DNA of 64,000 nt, taken from contig NZ_CP092365.1 in NCBI RefSeq assembly GCF_022370835.2, positions 3,534,001 to 3,598,000 of the forward strand, written 5' to 3'. Within the stretch, counting starts at the first letter, position 1, and each line of letters begins with the position of its first letter. Shown one piece after another: positions 27,140 to 37,480 of this stretch. The notes beneath the pieces were generated by a model. That model had not been told where the DNA came from. It saw nothing but the letters and a program-made list of their open reading frames with translations, and searched no databases. The DNA comes from Mycolicibacillus parakoreensis. Its GTDB lineage: Bacteria > Actinomycetota > Actinomycetes > Mycobacteriales > Mycobacteriaceae. A program made the translations under genes and the position numbers.

Positions 27140-28317
27140 CGGTGGCTCCCGGCCCAACCGGCGCGCGGGTCGAACCCGCTGGCCTTCTCCGCCGCGGCGT
27201 AGGCCTGCAACGCCTCCTTGGCCTCACCCTCCAGCTTGGAGGGCACCGCGACCTTCACGGTCACCAACAGATCGCCGTGTCCGCCACCGCGTTTGGGCAC
27301 ACCGCGCCCGCGCACCCGCAGGATCCGCCCGTCGGCGGTGCCCTCGGGCACCCGCACGTTGACGGTGCCCTCCAGGGTCGGCACGGTCAGCGTGGTGCCC
27401 AGCGCGAGCTCGGTGAAGCTCACCGGCATCGTCACGGTCAGATCGGTGCCGTCGCGGCCGAACACCGCATCGGGGCGCACGTGCACGGTGACATACAGAT
27501 CACCCGACGGGGCCCCGCGCAGCCCGGCCTCGCCCTGTCCGGCCAGCCGGATGCGCTGACCGTCCTCGACCCCGGCGGGGATGCGCACGTTGATGGTGCG
27601 GGTGCGGGTGGCGACCCCGGTGCCCTTGCACTCGTCGCAGGGGTTTTCGATGATCGACCCGCTGCCGCGGCAGTCGGTGCACGGCTCGGAGAACCCGAAC
27701 GCGCCCTGGTTGCGGCTGATCGCCCCCGACCCGTTGCAGGTCGGGCAGACCTTCGGGCTGGTCCCCGGCCGCGCGCCGCTGCCGTGGCAGTTGGTGCACG
27801 GCGCCGGGCTGGTCAGCCGCAGCGGCATCTGCACGCCCTTGGTGGCCTCCCGGAAATTCAGTTCGGTCTCGGTCTCCAGGTCGTTGCCCCGGCGCGGCCG
27901 GCTGGGACGGGGCTGGGCCGCACCCCGGCCGAACAGACCGCCGAACAGATCCCCGATGTTGGCGCCGCCGCTCTGCCCGGCGGCGTCGAACAGGTCGTTG
28001 AGGTTGAACTCGACGCCGTCGGCGCCGGCACCGGCGAACCCGCCGAAATCGCCGCCGCCGAAACGCCGCCGACCACCGTTGGCGAACAACCGACGCGTCT
28101 CGTCGTATTCGCGCCGCTTCTCCTTGTCGGTCAGCACATCCCGCGCCTCGCCGACGGCCTTGTACTTCTCGTCGGCGGCGGCGTTGCCGGGGTTGCGGTC
28201 GGGGTGATTCTCCGCCAGCAGCTTGCGGGCGACCCGCTTGATCTCCTCCTCGCTGGCGTCGGGAGGGACGCCGAGTTCCTTGTAGAAGTCCTTCTCGACC
28301 CACTCACGTTGAACCAT
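27136..28317 (-). CDS. dnaJ1: Chaperone DnaJ1 (Hsp40)
   Basis: Encodes 393 residues. The J-domain (1-~75) has the HPD tripeptide in LLAENHPDRNPG. A Gly/Phe-rich linker follows, then four CxxCxGxG zinc repeats (CTNCHGSGA, CPTCNGSGA, CTDCRGSGS, CDECKGTGV) and the C-terminal substrate-binding domains (VRIPAGVEDGQRIRLAGQGEAG). It stimulates DnaK ATPase and hands over unfolded clients. The ATG at 28317 gives the conserved start VQREWVEKDFYKELGV. It lies 57 bases downstream of grpE. Confidence 0.97.
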   Translation of the reverse strand: MVQREWVEKDFYKELGVPPDASEEEIKRVARKLLAENHPDRNPGNAAADEKYKAVGEARDVLTDKEKRREYDETRRLFANGGRRRFGGGDFGGFAGAGADGVEFNLNDLFDAAGQSGGANIGDLFGGLFGRGAAQPRPSRPRRGNDLETETELNFREATKGVQMPLRLTSPAPCTNCHGSGARPGTSPKVCPTCNGSGAISRNQGAFGFSEPCTDCRGSGSIIENPCDECKGTGVATRTRTINVRIPAGVEDGQRIRLAGQGEAGLRGAPSGDLYVTVHVRPDAVFGRDGTDLTVTMPVSFTELALGTTLTVPTLEGTVNVRVPEGTADGRILRVRGRGVPKRGGGHGDLLVTVKVAVPSKLEGEAKEALQAYAAAEKASGFDPRAGWAGSHR

Positions 28318-28374
28318 GCCGCGTCACCTCCTCACCCTTCTCCGCTCGTTGTGTCGTTGTGCGCCATCTGCCGG

Positions 28375-29045
28375 CTACGATTCGGTGTCCGGCTCGGCAT
28401 CCTCCTCGGGTCCCTCCGTGGTCTCGTCCTCGGCCCCGGCGGCGTCCGGGGCGTCGGCGGCGTCGGTGGCGTCGGTGGCGTCGGTGGTGTCCTCCACAGT
28501 GTCCACCACGCCGACCATGGCGTGGCGCAAAACCGCCTCACCGAGTCGGTAGCCCTTGCGCAGCACGTCGGCGATGACCGTGAGCCCGCCGCCGTCGCCC
28601 TCGTGGTGGACGGCCTCGTGCAGAGCCGGGTCGAATTCGTCGCCTTCGGCGCCGAACTCGGCCAACCCCAGTGAGGTCAGCGCGTCGGTGAGCTTGTCGG
28701 CGAACGCCTTCAGCGGTCCCGACTCCAGATCACCGTGGCTGCGTGCACGATCCAGATCGTCGAGGATGCCGAGCATCTCGGTGACCACCGCGCCCTTGGC
28801 GCGTTCGGCGGCGGCCTGCTGGTCGCGCAGCGCCCGTTTGCGGTAGTTGGCGAAATCGGCCTGCACCCGTTTGAGGTCGTCGGTGAGCTCGGCGAGCTTC
28901 GTCGCGTCGGCGCCGGAGTCGGCGACCTCCTCCGAGCCCGGCCCGCTGGGGGCCGGGTCGGCGGCAGGCTCGCGCACTTCACCGGTCTCGGGATCGATGC
29001 GCCGCTTGTCGGTCACGACCACCGGTTCGTCCGGGTTCTGTTCGC

Positions 29046-29049
<4 letters not shown>
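28375..29049 (-). CDS. grpE: Nucleotide exchange factor GrpE
   Basis: Encodes 224 residues. The long coiled-coil (~50-100, [21 protein letters not shown]) is followed by the beta domain ([44 protein letters not shown]), which drives ADP release from DnaK. Both tails are acidic. The C-terminus carries a [17 protein letters not shown] run and ends in [12 protein letters not shown], longer than in many species. The GTG start overlaps the dnaK stop (GTGA). Confidence 0.96.
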
Positions 29050-30899
<1,850 letters not shown>

Positions 30900-30941
30900 G
30901 AGCGTTCCTCCTGATAGACGTTCTTGTGGACGTTGACGTGG

Positions 30942-30962
30942 TCTGAGCGAACCAGACTCAAG
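30942..30962 (-). promoter_or_regulatory. HspR operator (HAIR), dnaK-proximal
   Basis: Minus strand CTTGAGT-N7-GCTCAGA: one perfect HAIR half-site and one degenerate, about 43 bases before the dnaK start. Confidence 0.75.
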
Positions 30963-30996
30963 CCTGCTCTCGGCGCCTCGAGTCTGTCAACTCGGG

Positions 30997-31017
30997 GTTG
31001 AGCCTACTTCACTCATA
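30997..31017. promoter_or_regulatory. HspR operator (HAIR), dnaK-distal
   Basis: GTTGAGC-N7-ACTCATA, a second imperfect HAIR copy upstream. A TTGACA hexamer lies between the two sites on the minus strand (30985-30990) and could be the -35 element. The rest of 30900-31092 shows no gene. Confidence 0.65.
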
Positions 31018-31092
31018 CTTGTCGGGTTCAACGGCCCGGTGCCCGCCTTTGTTCCCCGGGGCACCGACTGCCGGCACCTGCGCCTCACGGGC

Positions 31093-32097
31093 TCACCGCG
31101 CGAAGTACGCCCGCACCGCCGCCACGACGGTGTCGATGTCGTCGGCATCGACGTCGAGGTGGGTGACCAAACGCGTCTGCTCGCCCGCCCCGGTGAGGAT
31201 GCCGCGGTCGGTCAGCCACGCCGCCAGCGGCGCGCGGTCCTCGGGCGCGAACCGCGCGAACACCATGTTGGTCGCCTGCGACACCACGGTGACGCCGTCG
31301 ATCTGCGCGAGCCCTGCGGCCAGGCGCGCCGCGTGGGCGTGATCGTCGGCCAGCCGCGCCACATGGTGGTCGAGGGCGTACAAACACGCCGCCGCCAGCA
31401 CTCCGGCTTGGCGCATGCCGCCGCCCAACGTCTTGCGCCAGCGGCGCGCCTCACCGATCAGCGCCTCGCTGCCCACCAGCACCGAGCCCACCGGGGCGCC
31501 GAGGCCCTTGGAGAAGCAGATCGACACCGAATCGAAGCCCTGCGCCAGCGCCGCCGGCGGGTGACCGGAGGCGACGGCCGCATTGAACAGCCGGGCGCCG
31601 TCCAGATGGGTGGCAAGCCCGCGCCCGTGGGCGAACGCGGTGGCCTCAGCGACGTAGTCCTGCGGCAGCACCGTGCCGCCGATGGTGTTCTCCAGCGCCA
31701 ACAGTCGCGTGCGGGCGAAGTGATCGTCGACCGGCTTGATCGCGGCCGCGATCCGCTCGAGCGGAATCGTGCCGTCGGCGGCGTTGTCGAGGGGCTGGGG
31801 CTGGATGCTGCCGAGCACCGCCGCGCCGCCGCCTTCGAATTTGTAGGTGTGGGCGGCCTGGCCGACGAGGTATTCGTCGCCGCGGCCGCAATGCGCCATC
31901 AGCGCGGCCAGATTGCTCTGCGTGCCGCTGGGGAAGAACAGGCCGGCCTTCTTGCCGGTCTCTTCGGCGACCCGCTCCTGCAGGAGCACCACGGTGGGAT
32001 CATCGCCCCAGACGTCGTCACCGGTCTGCGCGCGGGTCATCGCCGCCAGCATCGCCGTGCTCGGACGGGTGACGGTGTCGCTACGCAGATCGATCAT
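31093..32097 (-). CDS. Low-specificity L-threonine aldolase
   Basis: Encodes 334 residues, a PLP enzyme of fold type I splitting L-threonine (or allo-threonine) to glycine and acetaldehyde. The N-terminus MIDLRSDTVTRPSTAML and GDDVWGDDPTV are family signatures. FFPSGTQSNLAAL binds the cofactor phosphate, HLDGARLFNA holds the cofactor Asp, and SICFSKGLGAPVGS contains the Schiff-base lysine. AGGAG precedes the ATG. It stands alone on the minus strand downstream of the dnaK promoter region. Confidence 0.93.
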   Translation of the reverse strand: MIDLRSDTVTRPSTAMLAAMTRAQTGDDVWGDDPTVVLLQERVAEETGKKAGLFFPSGTQSNLAALMAHCGRGDEYLVGQAAHTYKFEGGGAAVLGSIQPQPLDNAADGTIPLERIAAAIKPVDDHFARTRLLALENTIGGTVLPQDYVAEATAFAHGRGLATHLDGARLFNAAVASGHPPAALAQGFDSVSICFSKGLGAPVGSVLVGSEALIGEARRWRKTLGGGMRQAGVLAAACLYALDHHVARLADDHAHAARLAAGLAQIDGVTVVSQATNMVFARFAPEDRAPLAAWLTDRGILTGAGEQTRLVTHLDVDADDIDTVVAAVRAYFAR

Positions 32098-32221
32098 GCG
32101 AGGGCTCCTGGTGGTGGCGTCGCGGCCGCATCGGCGCGGCCGCGAGAGCCACCGCAGTGTATTTTCGACCGGCGCGGCGCGGCAACCGCGGTGCCCGAGT
32201 GCCCCGGTGCGGCAGGCCCGC

Positions 32222-33076
32222 TCAGCGCATCAGGGTGGCGCCGCCGTCGAGACGGATCTGCTGGCCGGTCATGAACCGGGACTCGTCGGCGAGCAGATAG
32301 ACCGCGGCATAGGCCGATTCCCAGACGCTGCCGCGGCCCATCTTGAGTTTGACGACGTCGTGGTAGGCGTCCTCGACCTCACCGGGGGTGTAGCCGAACA
32401 GCTTCTGCGAATCCTGGTTGCCGATGACCGAGTCGATCGGGCCCAACATCAACGTGTTGACCCGCACCCCGGCGGGCGCGTACTGCGCGGCGGTCAACTC
32501 GGTGATGTAGTTCAGGCCGCACTTGCCCAGCGCATAGGGCATGATCCCGATGTTGAGGCCCAGTTGGTGCGTCACGCTCGCGATCGAGGAGATGTTGACG
32601 ATGCTGCCGTTGGTGTCCTCGCCGTTCTTCTCCATGCACTGGGAGGCAAACAGGTTGCAGTGATAGCAGCCCAGCATGTTCACGTTGATGCCGTGGTCGA
32701 AGTTCTCGACGGTCATCGCGTTGGACTCCCGGTCGAACGGCGGGTTGATCGCCACGCTGTAGACCATGCCGTCGACGCGACCACGGGTGTTCATCGTGGT
32801 GTCGAAGATGCGTTGACAGTCCGCCTCTCGGGAGACGTCGGCCTCGATGGCGTAGGCGCTGCCGCCTTCGGCGGTGATCATCTCGACCGTCTCGTCGGCG
32901 GCCGGCAGGTTCCGGTCGACGGCGATGACCTCGGCGCCGTGGCGCGCGGCCAGGATGCAGATGGCCCGACCGTTGCCCATGCCGGGACCGCTCTGCTGTC
33001 CCCCGCCCACGACGACGATCACCTTGCCGGACAAATCCAGCGCCTTGCGGTCCCTGCGGTGGAAGTCAAGCGACAT
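32222..33076 (-). CDS. SDR oxidoreductase partnered with a P450
   Basis: Encodes 284 residues. It is an SDR fold with an unusual cofactor loop: VIVVVGGGQQSGPGMGNGRAI replaces TGxxxGIG and is a few residues longer. VAVDRN after strand 2 suggests NAD. YALGK gives the catalytic Tyr/Lys, NISSIAS the Ser, and the end TGQQIRLDGG is standard. It overlaps the P450 stop by 11 bases, so the two are coupled. It probably oxidises the alcohol produced by the P450; the substrate is unknown, with a sterol or terpenoid plausible. Confidence 0.85.
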   Translation of the reverse strand: MSLDFHRRDRKALDLSGKVIVVVGGGQQSGPGMGNGRAICILAARHGAEVIAVDRNLPAADETVEMITAEGGSAYAIEADVSREADCQRIFDTTMNTRGRVDGMVYSVAINPPFDRESNAMTVENFDHGINVNMLGCYHCNLFASQCMEKNGEDTNGSIVNISSIASVTHQLGLNIGIMPYALGKCGLNYITELTAAQYAPAGVRVNTLMLGPIDSVIGNQDSQKLFGYTPGEVEDAYHDVVKLKMGRGSVWESAYAAVYLLADESRFMTGQQIRLDGGATLMR

Positions 33077-34415
33077 GGTTCTTCCCTTCGATGGCGTGGT
33101 GCGGGTCGGGGTCGACGACGACGTGCAGGTCGGTGAGCCCGCGCAGGATGTAGGTGGGCACATAGGTGTAGCGACGGTCATGGGCGGGCCCATGCGCCTC
33201 GGCGTCGATTCTGATGTCGGCGGTCCTCTCCAGCAGTCGTTGAAAAAGTACCCTCGCCTCGGCGCGGGCCAGCGGGGCCCCGATGCAGCTGTGTATCCCT
33301 CTACCGAAACCGATGTGGCGGCGCGCATTCGCCCGATCCGGGTCGAACACGTCGGGATCGTCGAAAATGCGCGGATCGCGGTTGGCGGCGCCGTAGTGCA
33401 GCATCAGCGTGGTGCCCGCGGGGACGTCGACCCCGCCGACCGTCGTCGCGGCGCGCGCCAACCGGAAGTCGCCCTTGATGGGGCTTTCGAAGCGCAGCGT
33501 CTCTTCGATGAAGTTCGGGATGTCGCCGGGGTTTTCGCGCAACCGCGTCTGGAGTTCGGCGTCCTCGCACACCAACTTCAGCGCCGTGGACAGCAATCGC
33601 ACGGTGGTCTCCTGGCCGGCCGAGAACAGGTTGGCCGCCACCCGGACCACGTCGATGACCTCGGGAGTGGATCCGTCGGGGAACCTCGCCTGCGCCATCT
33701 CGGTCATGACGTCGCCGGCGGGCCTCTCGCGCCGCGCGCCGATGTAGTCGGTGAAGCGCGCGTAGAGGTACTCCAACGGCGCATGCTCCATGACGGTCTC
33801 GCCGTCGGTGCTGCCCAGGGAGACGTCGGCGGTGAGCACCTGCGCGAGCTCGTCGTGGTCCTCCTCGGGCACACCCAACAGATCGGCGATCACCAGCAGC
33901 GCGAACGGGCTGGCGACCTCGCCGATGAACTCCCCTGCGCCGCGCGCCAGGAACACGTCGAGCACCCGGTCGGCCAGCCGCCACATGAACTCCTCGTTGG
34001 ACTTCAGCCGTTTGGGGGTGATCAACCGCGACAGCAGCGAGCGGTGCGCGGTGTGCACCGGCGGGTCGAACGTCGGCAGTTGATCGCTGAACGGCAGCTC
34101 GTCGCGGTGGGCGTCGATCAAGGCGCTGACCTCGGCGTCGTCGCGGCCCGCCAACGGCACCGGGAACCCCGGCACGGGCCCGGTCACCGTGTTGCACGAC
34201 GAGAACGTCTCGGGATCGCCGGCGACGGCGAGCACCTCGTCGTAGCCGGTGACCACCAGGACGTCGTGGACGGGTTCGCGCAGCACCGGGTTCGCCGCGC
34301 GCATCCGGTCGAGCACCGGGTACGGGTCGGCGATCATCGCGTCGTCGCCGAAGAAGTCCAGCGAGGCGAAGTCCTCGGGCGCCGCGGTTGCCGGCGTCGG
34401 ATCACGGGGTGTCAT
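33066..34415 (-). CDS. Cytochrome P450
   Basis: Encodes 449 residues, soluble bacterial type. The I-helix is NLFSAGQETTVRLL, with Gln-Glu in place of the usual Gly-Asp-Thr pair start but keeping ETT. The K-helix has EETLRFESP (ExxR). The haem loop HIGFGRGIHSCIGAPLARAE carries the Cys ligand. It needs a ferredoxin and reductase from elsewhere. I chose the ATG at 34415 after GAGGAG; the longer frame crosses the operator region. It is divergent from a TetR gene, which likely controls it together with the coupled SDR. Confidence 0.93.
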   Translation of the reverse strand: MTPRDPTPATAAPEDFASLDFFGDDAMIADPYPVLDRMRAANPVLREPVHDVLVVTGYDEVLAVAGDPETFSSCNTVTGPVPGFPVPLAGRDDAEVSALIDAHRDELPFSDQLPTFDPPVHTAHRSLLSRLITPKRLKSNEEFMWRLADRVLDVFLARGAGEFIGEVASPFALLVIADLLGVPEEDHDELAQVLTADVSLGSTDGETVMEHAPLEYLYARFTDYIGARRERPAGDVMTEMAQARFPDGSTPEVIDVVRVAANLFSAGQETTVRLLSTALKLVCEDAELQTRLRENPGDIPNFIEETLRFESPIKGDFRLARAATTVGGVDVPAGTTLMLHYGAANRDPRIFDDPDVFDPDRANARRHIGFGRGIHSCIGAPLARAEARVLFQRLLERTADIRIDAEAHGPAHDRRYTYVPTYILRGLTDLHVVVDPDPHHAIEGKNHVA

Positions 34416-34439
34416 GGGCTCCTCGAATCCACTCGATCC

Positions 34440-34500
34440 TGACCATTCGTCAAGGCATCTCCTGACCAACCGTACAGGATGAAACTGGCCGATTGGTCGG
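34440..34500. promoter_or_regulatory. Candidate TetR operators between P450 and tetR
   Basis: TGACCATTCGTCA (34440-34452), TGACCAACCGTA (34463-34474) and CCGATTGGTCGG (34489-34500) share a GACCAWYCG core in both orientations. The first and third are palindromic at their ends. They are the likely sites for the TetR protein. Confidence 0.5.
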
Positions 34501-34513
34501 TTATGCTGGGGTC

Positions 34514-34546
34514 GTGAACGAAGTAACGTCGAGGGCCGCACTGTGA
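34514..34546 (+). other. Possible leaderless micro-ORF coupled to tetR
   Basis: GTG at 34514, seven bases after TATGCT (34502-34507), opens a 10-codon frame (MNEVTSRAAL) whose TGA overlaps the tetR GTG as GTGA (34543-34546). It could couple translation of the regulator. The regulator also has its own GAGGG site, so the role is unproven. Confidence 0.4.
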
Positions 34547-35118
34547 GCGGCGACGCAGCGCAGGCCGGCCCCACCCGCCAGCGGCTCCTCGACGTGGCGA
34601 TCGAGCTGTTCAAGCAGTACAGCGTCGCGGGCACGTCGCTGCAGATGATCTCCGACGAGCTCGGATTGACGAAATCGGCGATCTACCATCACTTCCGCAC
34701 CCGCGACGAGCTGTTGAGCGCGGTGATGGAACCGATCATCGCCGAGCTCGCCACGCTCGTCGAGGCCGCCGAGACCCGGCGCGGCCCGCGGGCCCGCGCC
34801 GACCGCATGCTGTGCGGCTACGCAGGCCAGGCCGCGAGGAACCGCGAGCTGATCTCCCTGCTCAGCGGCGACCCCAGCGTGCACGCGCTGATCCGAACCC
34901 GCCCGGGTTGGCGCGATCTCATCGAACGTCAGGTGGCGCTGATCGCCGACGTCGAACCGGGACTGGGCGGCAGGGTCAAGGCCGCACTGGTCATGTCCGG
35001 AATCGCATCCGCCGCCGGCACCGACTACGGCGACGTCGACGTCGACACCCTGCGCGACCAGCTGATCGCGGCCGGTCGCCGCACGCTGGGGCTGCGCGGG
35101 TCGCGCGTCGACCGCTGA
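34543..35118 (+). CDS. TetR family regulator of the P450/SDR pair
   Basis: Encodes 191 residues. The helix-turn-helix is at ~10-55 (TRQRLLDVAIELFKQYSVAGTSLQMISDELGLTKSAIYHHFRTR), followed by a helical ligand domain. The GTG at 34543 follows GAGGG with seven bases of spacing and overlaps a possible upstream micro-ORF stop. Divergent from the P450 gene with operator-like repeats between, it is the likely repressor of that operon. Confidence 0.9.
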   Translation: MSGDAAQAGPTRQRLLDVAIELFKQYSVAGTSLQMISDELGLTKSAIYHHFRTRDELLSAVMEPIIAELATLVEAAETRRGPRARADRMLCGYAGQAARNRELISLLSGDPSVHALIRTRPGWRDLIERQVALIADVEPGLGGRVKAALVMSGIASAAGTDYGDVDVDTLRDQLIAAGRRTLGLRGSRVDR

Positions 35119-35243
35119 GGGCCCCCACCCGGCGTCTGGCCGACAGTTGACACCGCGGTTCCCCGGCGGTCACCGCCCGGACACATTCGCGCGGCAGTGT
35201 GGGGCGTGTCACCCCGTCATCCGTTCGACGCCCGGAGGTCTCG

Positions 35244-35435
35244 ATGGACGCCTCAGAACAGCACCGGTTGCACCAGCTCGCGCACGACCTGCAGCGCTTC
35301 GCCGGCGAGGTGCACACCCTGGGTTACTCCCCGTCGATCGCCTGCGGCGCCGAAGGCCCGTTCCTGGAGCTCTCGGCGCGCATGCGCGCCCGCGCCGACG
35401 CGCTGGCCCGGATGGCCGCCGCGCGCAGCGCCTGA
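35244..35435 (+). CDS. Small helical hypothetical protein
   Basis: Encodes 63 residues, mostly alpha-helical (HRLHQLAHDLQRFAGEVHTLGY..LELSARMRARADALARMAAARS), with no signal or membrane segment. The ATG has GGAGG upstream. It precedes the DIP1984-family gene by 83 bases on the same strand. Family not recognised. Confidence 0.55.
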   Translation: MDASEQHRLHQLAHDLQRFAGEVHTLGYSPSIACGAEGPFLELSARMRARADALARMAAARSA

Positions 35436-35518
35436 CCCGTGGGCCCGGCGCTGGTATCGTGCGGTGATCGTCGATGCCCGGTGAGCCGGCCGCGAGGCCG
35501 CCGCGGAGAGGAACGGTC

Positions 35519-35989
35519 ATGAAGCTGGCGGAGGCACTTTCGTTGCGGGCCACCGTGACCCGACGTATCGAACAGCTGCGGACCCGGATCGTCCACAACG
35601 CCCGCTACCAGGAGGGGGAAGACCCCCCGGAGGACGCGGCGGCCCTGCTCGTCGACGCCGACGACGCGCTGCGCGAGTACGAGGAGCTCATCCGGCGCAT
35701 CAACCGCACCAACGCCGCCACCGTGATCGGCGCGCACGGCACGCTCACCGACGCGTTGGCGCGGCGCGATGCCCTGCGGCTGCGTCATCATGTGCTCAAA
35801 AGCGCCGCCGACGCAGCTGCCGGCACCGGTCAGCCCGGCTACACCCGCCAACTGCGCTCGGAGCTGAAGATGCTCGCGGCGCTACCGGTCGCCGAGTTGC
35901 GCTCCCGCGCCGACGTCGTCGCCCGGGAGTATCGCGAACTCGATGTGCGTATCCAACGCGCCAACTGGGAGGTCGATCTGCTGGAGTAG
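35519..35989 (+). CDS. DIP1984 family protein
   Basis: Encodes 156 residues, almost entirely helical (KLAEALSLRATVTRRIEQLRTRIVHNARYQEGEDPPEDAAALL..DALREYEELIRRINRTNAAT..LTDALARRDALRLRHHVLKSAAD..LDVRIQRANWEVDLLE). The start MKLAEALxxRAxxxxRIxxL and ExPxE turn are typical of the DIP1984 (formerly septicolysin) family, whose function is unknown. The ATG follows GGAGAGG. A probable Y RNA begins about 25 bases after the stop in the same orientation, which may hint at an RNA-linked role. Confidence 0.82.
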   Translation: MKLAEALSLRATVTRRIEQLRTRIVHNARYQEGEDPPEDAAALLVDADDALREYEELIRRINRTNAATVIGAHGTLTDALARRDALRLRHHVLKSAADAAAGTGQPGYTRQLRSELKMLAALPVAELRSRADVVAREYRELDVRIQRANWEVDLLE

Positions 35990-36013
35990 CCGGCGCGCGC
36001 CACCCGCCGGGGT

Positions 36014-36165
36014 GGTGCGCGCAGTCCGAGGAGAGTCTGTAGGTAGCCGTCGCGGAGGCGTGCGCAAGCCCCGACCGGCGGGCGAAGTCCGGTCTCCACT
36101 GGCGCACGACGGGCAGTGCAACGGGTTCGATTCCCGCTTCACCGAGCAGCCCCGCATCGCGCACC
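36014..36165 (+). ncRNA. Probable Y RNA, YrlA-like, with tRNA-mimic domain
   Basis: A ~150-base region closed by a perfect 8-bp helix: GGTGCGCG (36014-36021) with CGCGCACC (36158-36165). Inside is a hairpin GACCGG..CCGGTC (36073-36094) whose loop side holds GGCGAAG (36081-36087), matching the GNCGAA(N)G motif reported for Ro60-binding bacterial Y RNAs. Further on, CGGGTTCGATTCCCG (36122-36136) is a canonical tRNA T-arm. No acceptor stem pairs with the flank of this T-arm, so it is not a normal tRNA. YrlA RNAs combine exactly these parts. No Ro60 gene is in the window. The exact ends are inferred from pairing. Confidence 0.6.
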
Positions 36166-36275
36166 GGTGATCGCGCACGACGCACACCGCATCACCACCG
36201 CGCAGATCCGCGACGGCGAGGGCGGGCACGGGGCACCTCTTCTCGGTCGCGCCGGTGTGCTCGGGCGTGCGGGGG

Positions 36276-37412
36276 TCAGCCCGCGGCTCGTCGGGTGGCT
36301 TGCCGCTGCCTCGCGGCCGCGACGAGGGCGTCGTTGCGGCGCTCGATCTCCTCCTGGGTGGCCGGCGCGAGGAGCTCACCGCCCGGTGCGGCCATCTCCT
36401 GGGTGCTGATCGCACGCGGTCGTTGAGCGCGGTCGTAGTGCGCCAAGGCCCCCTCGACGTCGCCGCGATGATCGCGTAACGCTTCGGCGAGGAGCCAGGC
36501 ACCGGTGAGGGCCAGGCTGGTGCCGCGGCCGGTCAGGTTGGAGGTGCAGTGCGCGGCGTCCCCGACCAGCACCACGCGACCGCGGTGCCAGCGGGTCATC
36601 CGGATCTGGCTGACCGAGTCGAAGTAGAACTCCGGGTCCTCGATCGCCGCGTTGACCAACTCGGGGATGCGCCATTCGGTGCGCCCGGCGAAGGCGTCGG
36701 CGAGGATCTGCTTCTGGGCCCCCAGATCGTGGTAGTCGTAGTCGATCCAGGGTGAGCGAAACATGAAGGCCGCCAACGCGGTGTCGTTATAGGCGGCGAT
36801 GCCGGCCATGTGGCCGGGAAAGTTGTACATCGGGTTGACGCGGTCGGTCGGGGTGTCGCCGGGCAGTCGGGCGAGCGCGATGTACATGCCGAGGAAATGT
36901 AGGAACTGCCGTTCGTCGCCGAACGTGAGCCGCCGGATCGCCGAGTGCATCCCGTCGGCGCCGACGACCAGGTCGTAGCGGCCGGTGGCCCCGGAGGCGA
37001 AGCGGACGTCGACCCCGGTGCCGTCGTCACGCAGGTCGGAGACCGACTCGCCGAACCGGAGGTCCACGGCGGGCCCGAGGTGGTCGTGGAGGATGGTGGT
37101 GAGGTCTTCGCGGGGGATCTCGATGTCGTCGGGGGAGTCGTTGATGTAGTCCCAGGACGGTTCGGCCACGACGGCTCCGTCGCTGTCGATGAATTGGACA
37201 CGTTCGGTCATGTCGATGCGGCGCTCACGGATCGGCCCGAGTACACCCATCTTGTCGGCGACCCCGATCGCCTCGCCCCGGATGTCGATGGGCGAGCCGT
37301 TGGCGCGCAGATGATGGGCCCGTTCGACGAGGGTGACGTCGTGGCCGGTGGCGCGCAGCGTGATCGCGGCACTCAGGCCCGCCACCCCCGCACCGGAGAT
37401 GAGAATGCGCAT
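36276..37412 (-). CDS. FAD-dependent monooxygenase (PHBH-like)
   Basis: Encodes 378 residues. The FAD-binding start ILISGAGVAGLSAAITLRATGHDVTLVERA, GADGMHSAIR (the DG motif binding FAD and NADPH) and VVLVGDAAHC (ribityl-binding GD) are the three hallmarks of class A flavin monooxygenases. It hydroxylates an aromatic or polyketide-like substrate, which could be a drug; the substrate is unknown. The tail is Ala/Arg-rich. It is divergent from a TetR gene, with a perfect palindrome between them. Confidence 0.9.
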   Translation of the reverse strand: MRILISGAGVAGLSAAITLRATGHDVTLVERAHHLRANGSPIDIRGEAIGVADKMGVLGPIRERRIDMTERVQFIDSDGAVVAEPSWDYINDSPDDIEIPREDLTTILHDHLGPAVDLRFGESVSDLRDDGTGVDVRFASGATGRYDLVVGADGMHSAIRRLTFGDERQFLHFLGMYIALARLPGDTPTDRVNPMYNFPGHMAGIAAYNDTALAAFMFRSPWIDYDYHDLGAQKQILADAFAGRTEWRIPELVNAAIEDPEFYFDSVSQIRMTRWHRGRVVLVGDAAHCTSNLTGRGTSLALTGAWLLAEALRDHRGDVEGALAHYDRAQRPRAISTQEMAAPGGELLAPATQEEIERRNDALVAAARQRQATRRAAG

Positions 37413-37434
37413 GGAGCAGCCCCTTCCAGCAGTA

Positions 37435-37451
37435 AGATACGATGTGTATCT
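37435..37451. promoter_or_regulatory. TetR operator AGATAC-N5-GTATCT
   Basis: A perfect 6-bp-arm palindrome around GATGT between the flavin monooxygenase and divergent TetR starts. It covers the region where both promoters should lie. Confidence 0.75.
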
Positions 37452-37480
37452 AACGGTACCTCGGGATTATAGGAAACACA

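Noticed and set aside
36056..36150. A selenocysteine or other ordinary tRNA, suggested by the T-arm and a GGAGGCG start
   Set aside because: No sequence 70-95 bases upstream pairs with the bases after the T-arm, and no anticodon stem-loop of normal size is found. The Y RNA reading explains more.
35796..36185. Minus-strand frame reading GEAGIEPVALPV
   Set aside because: This is the usual mistranslation seen across tRNA-like T-arms on the reverse strand, not a protein gene.
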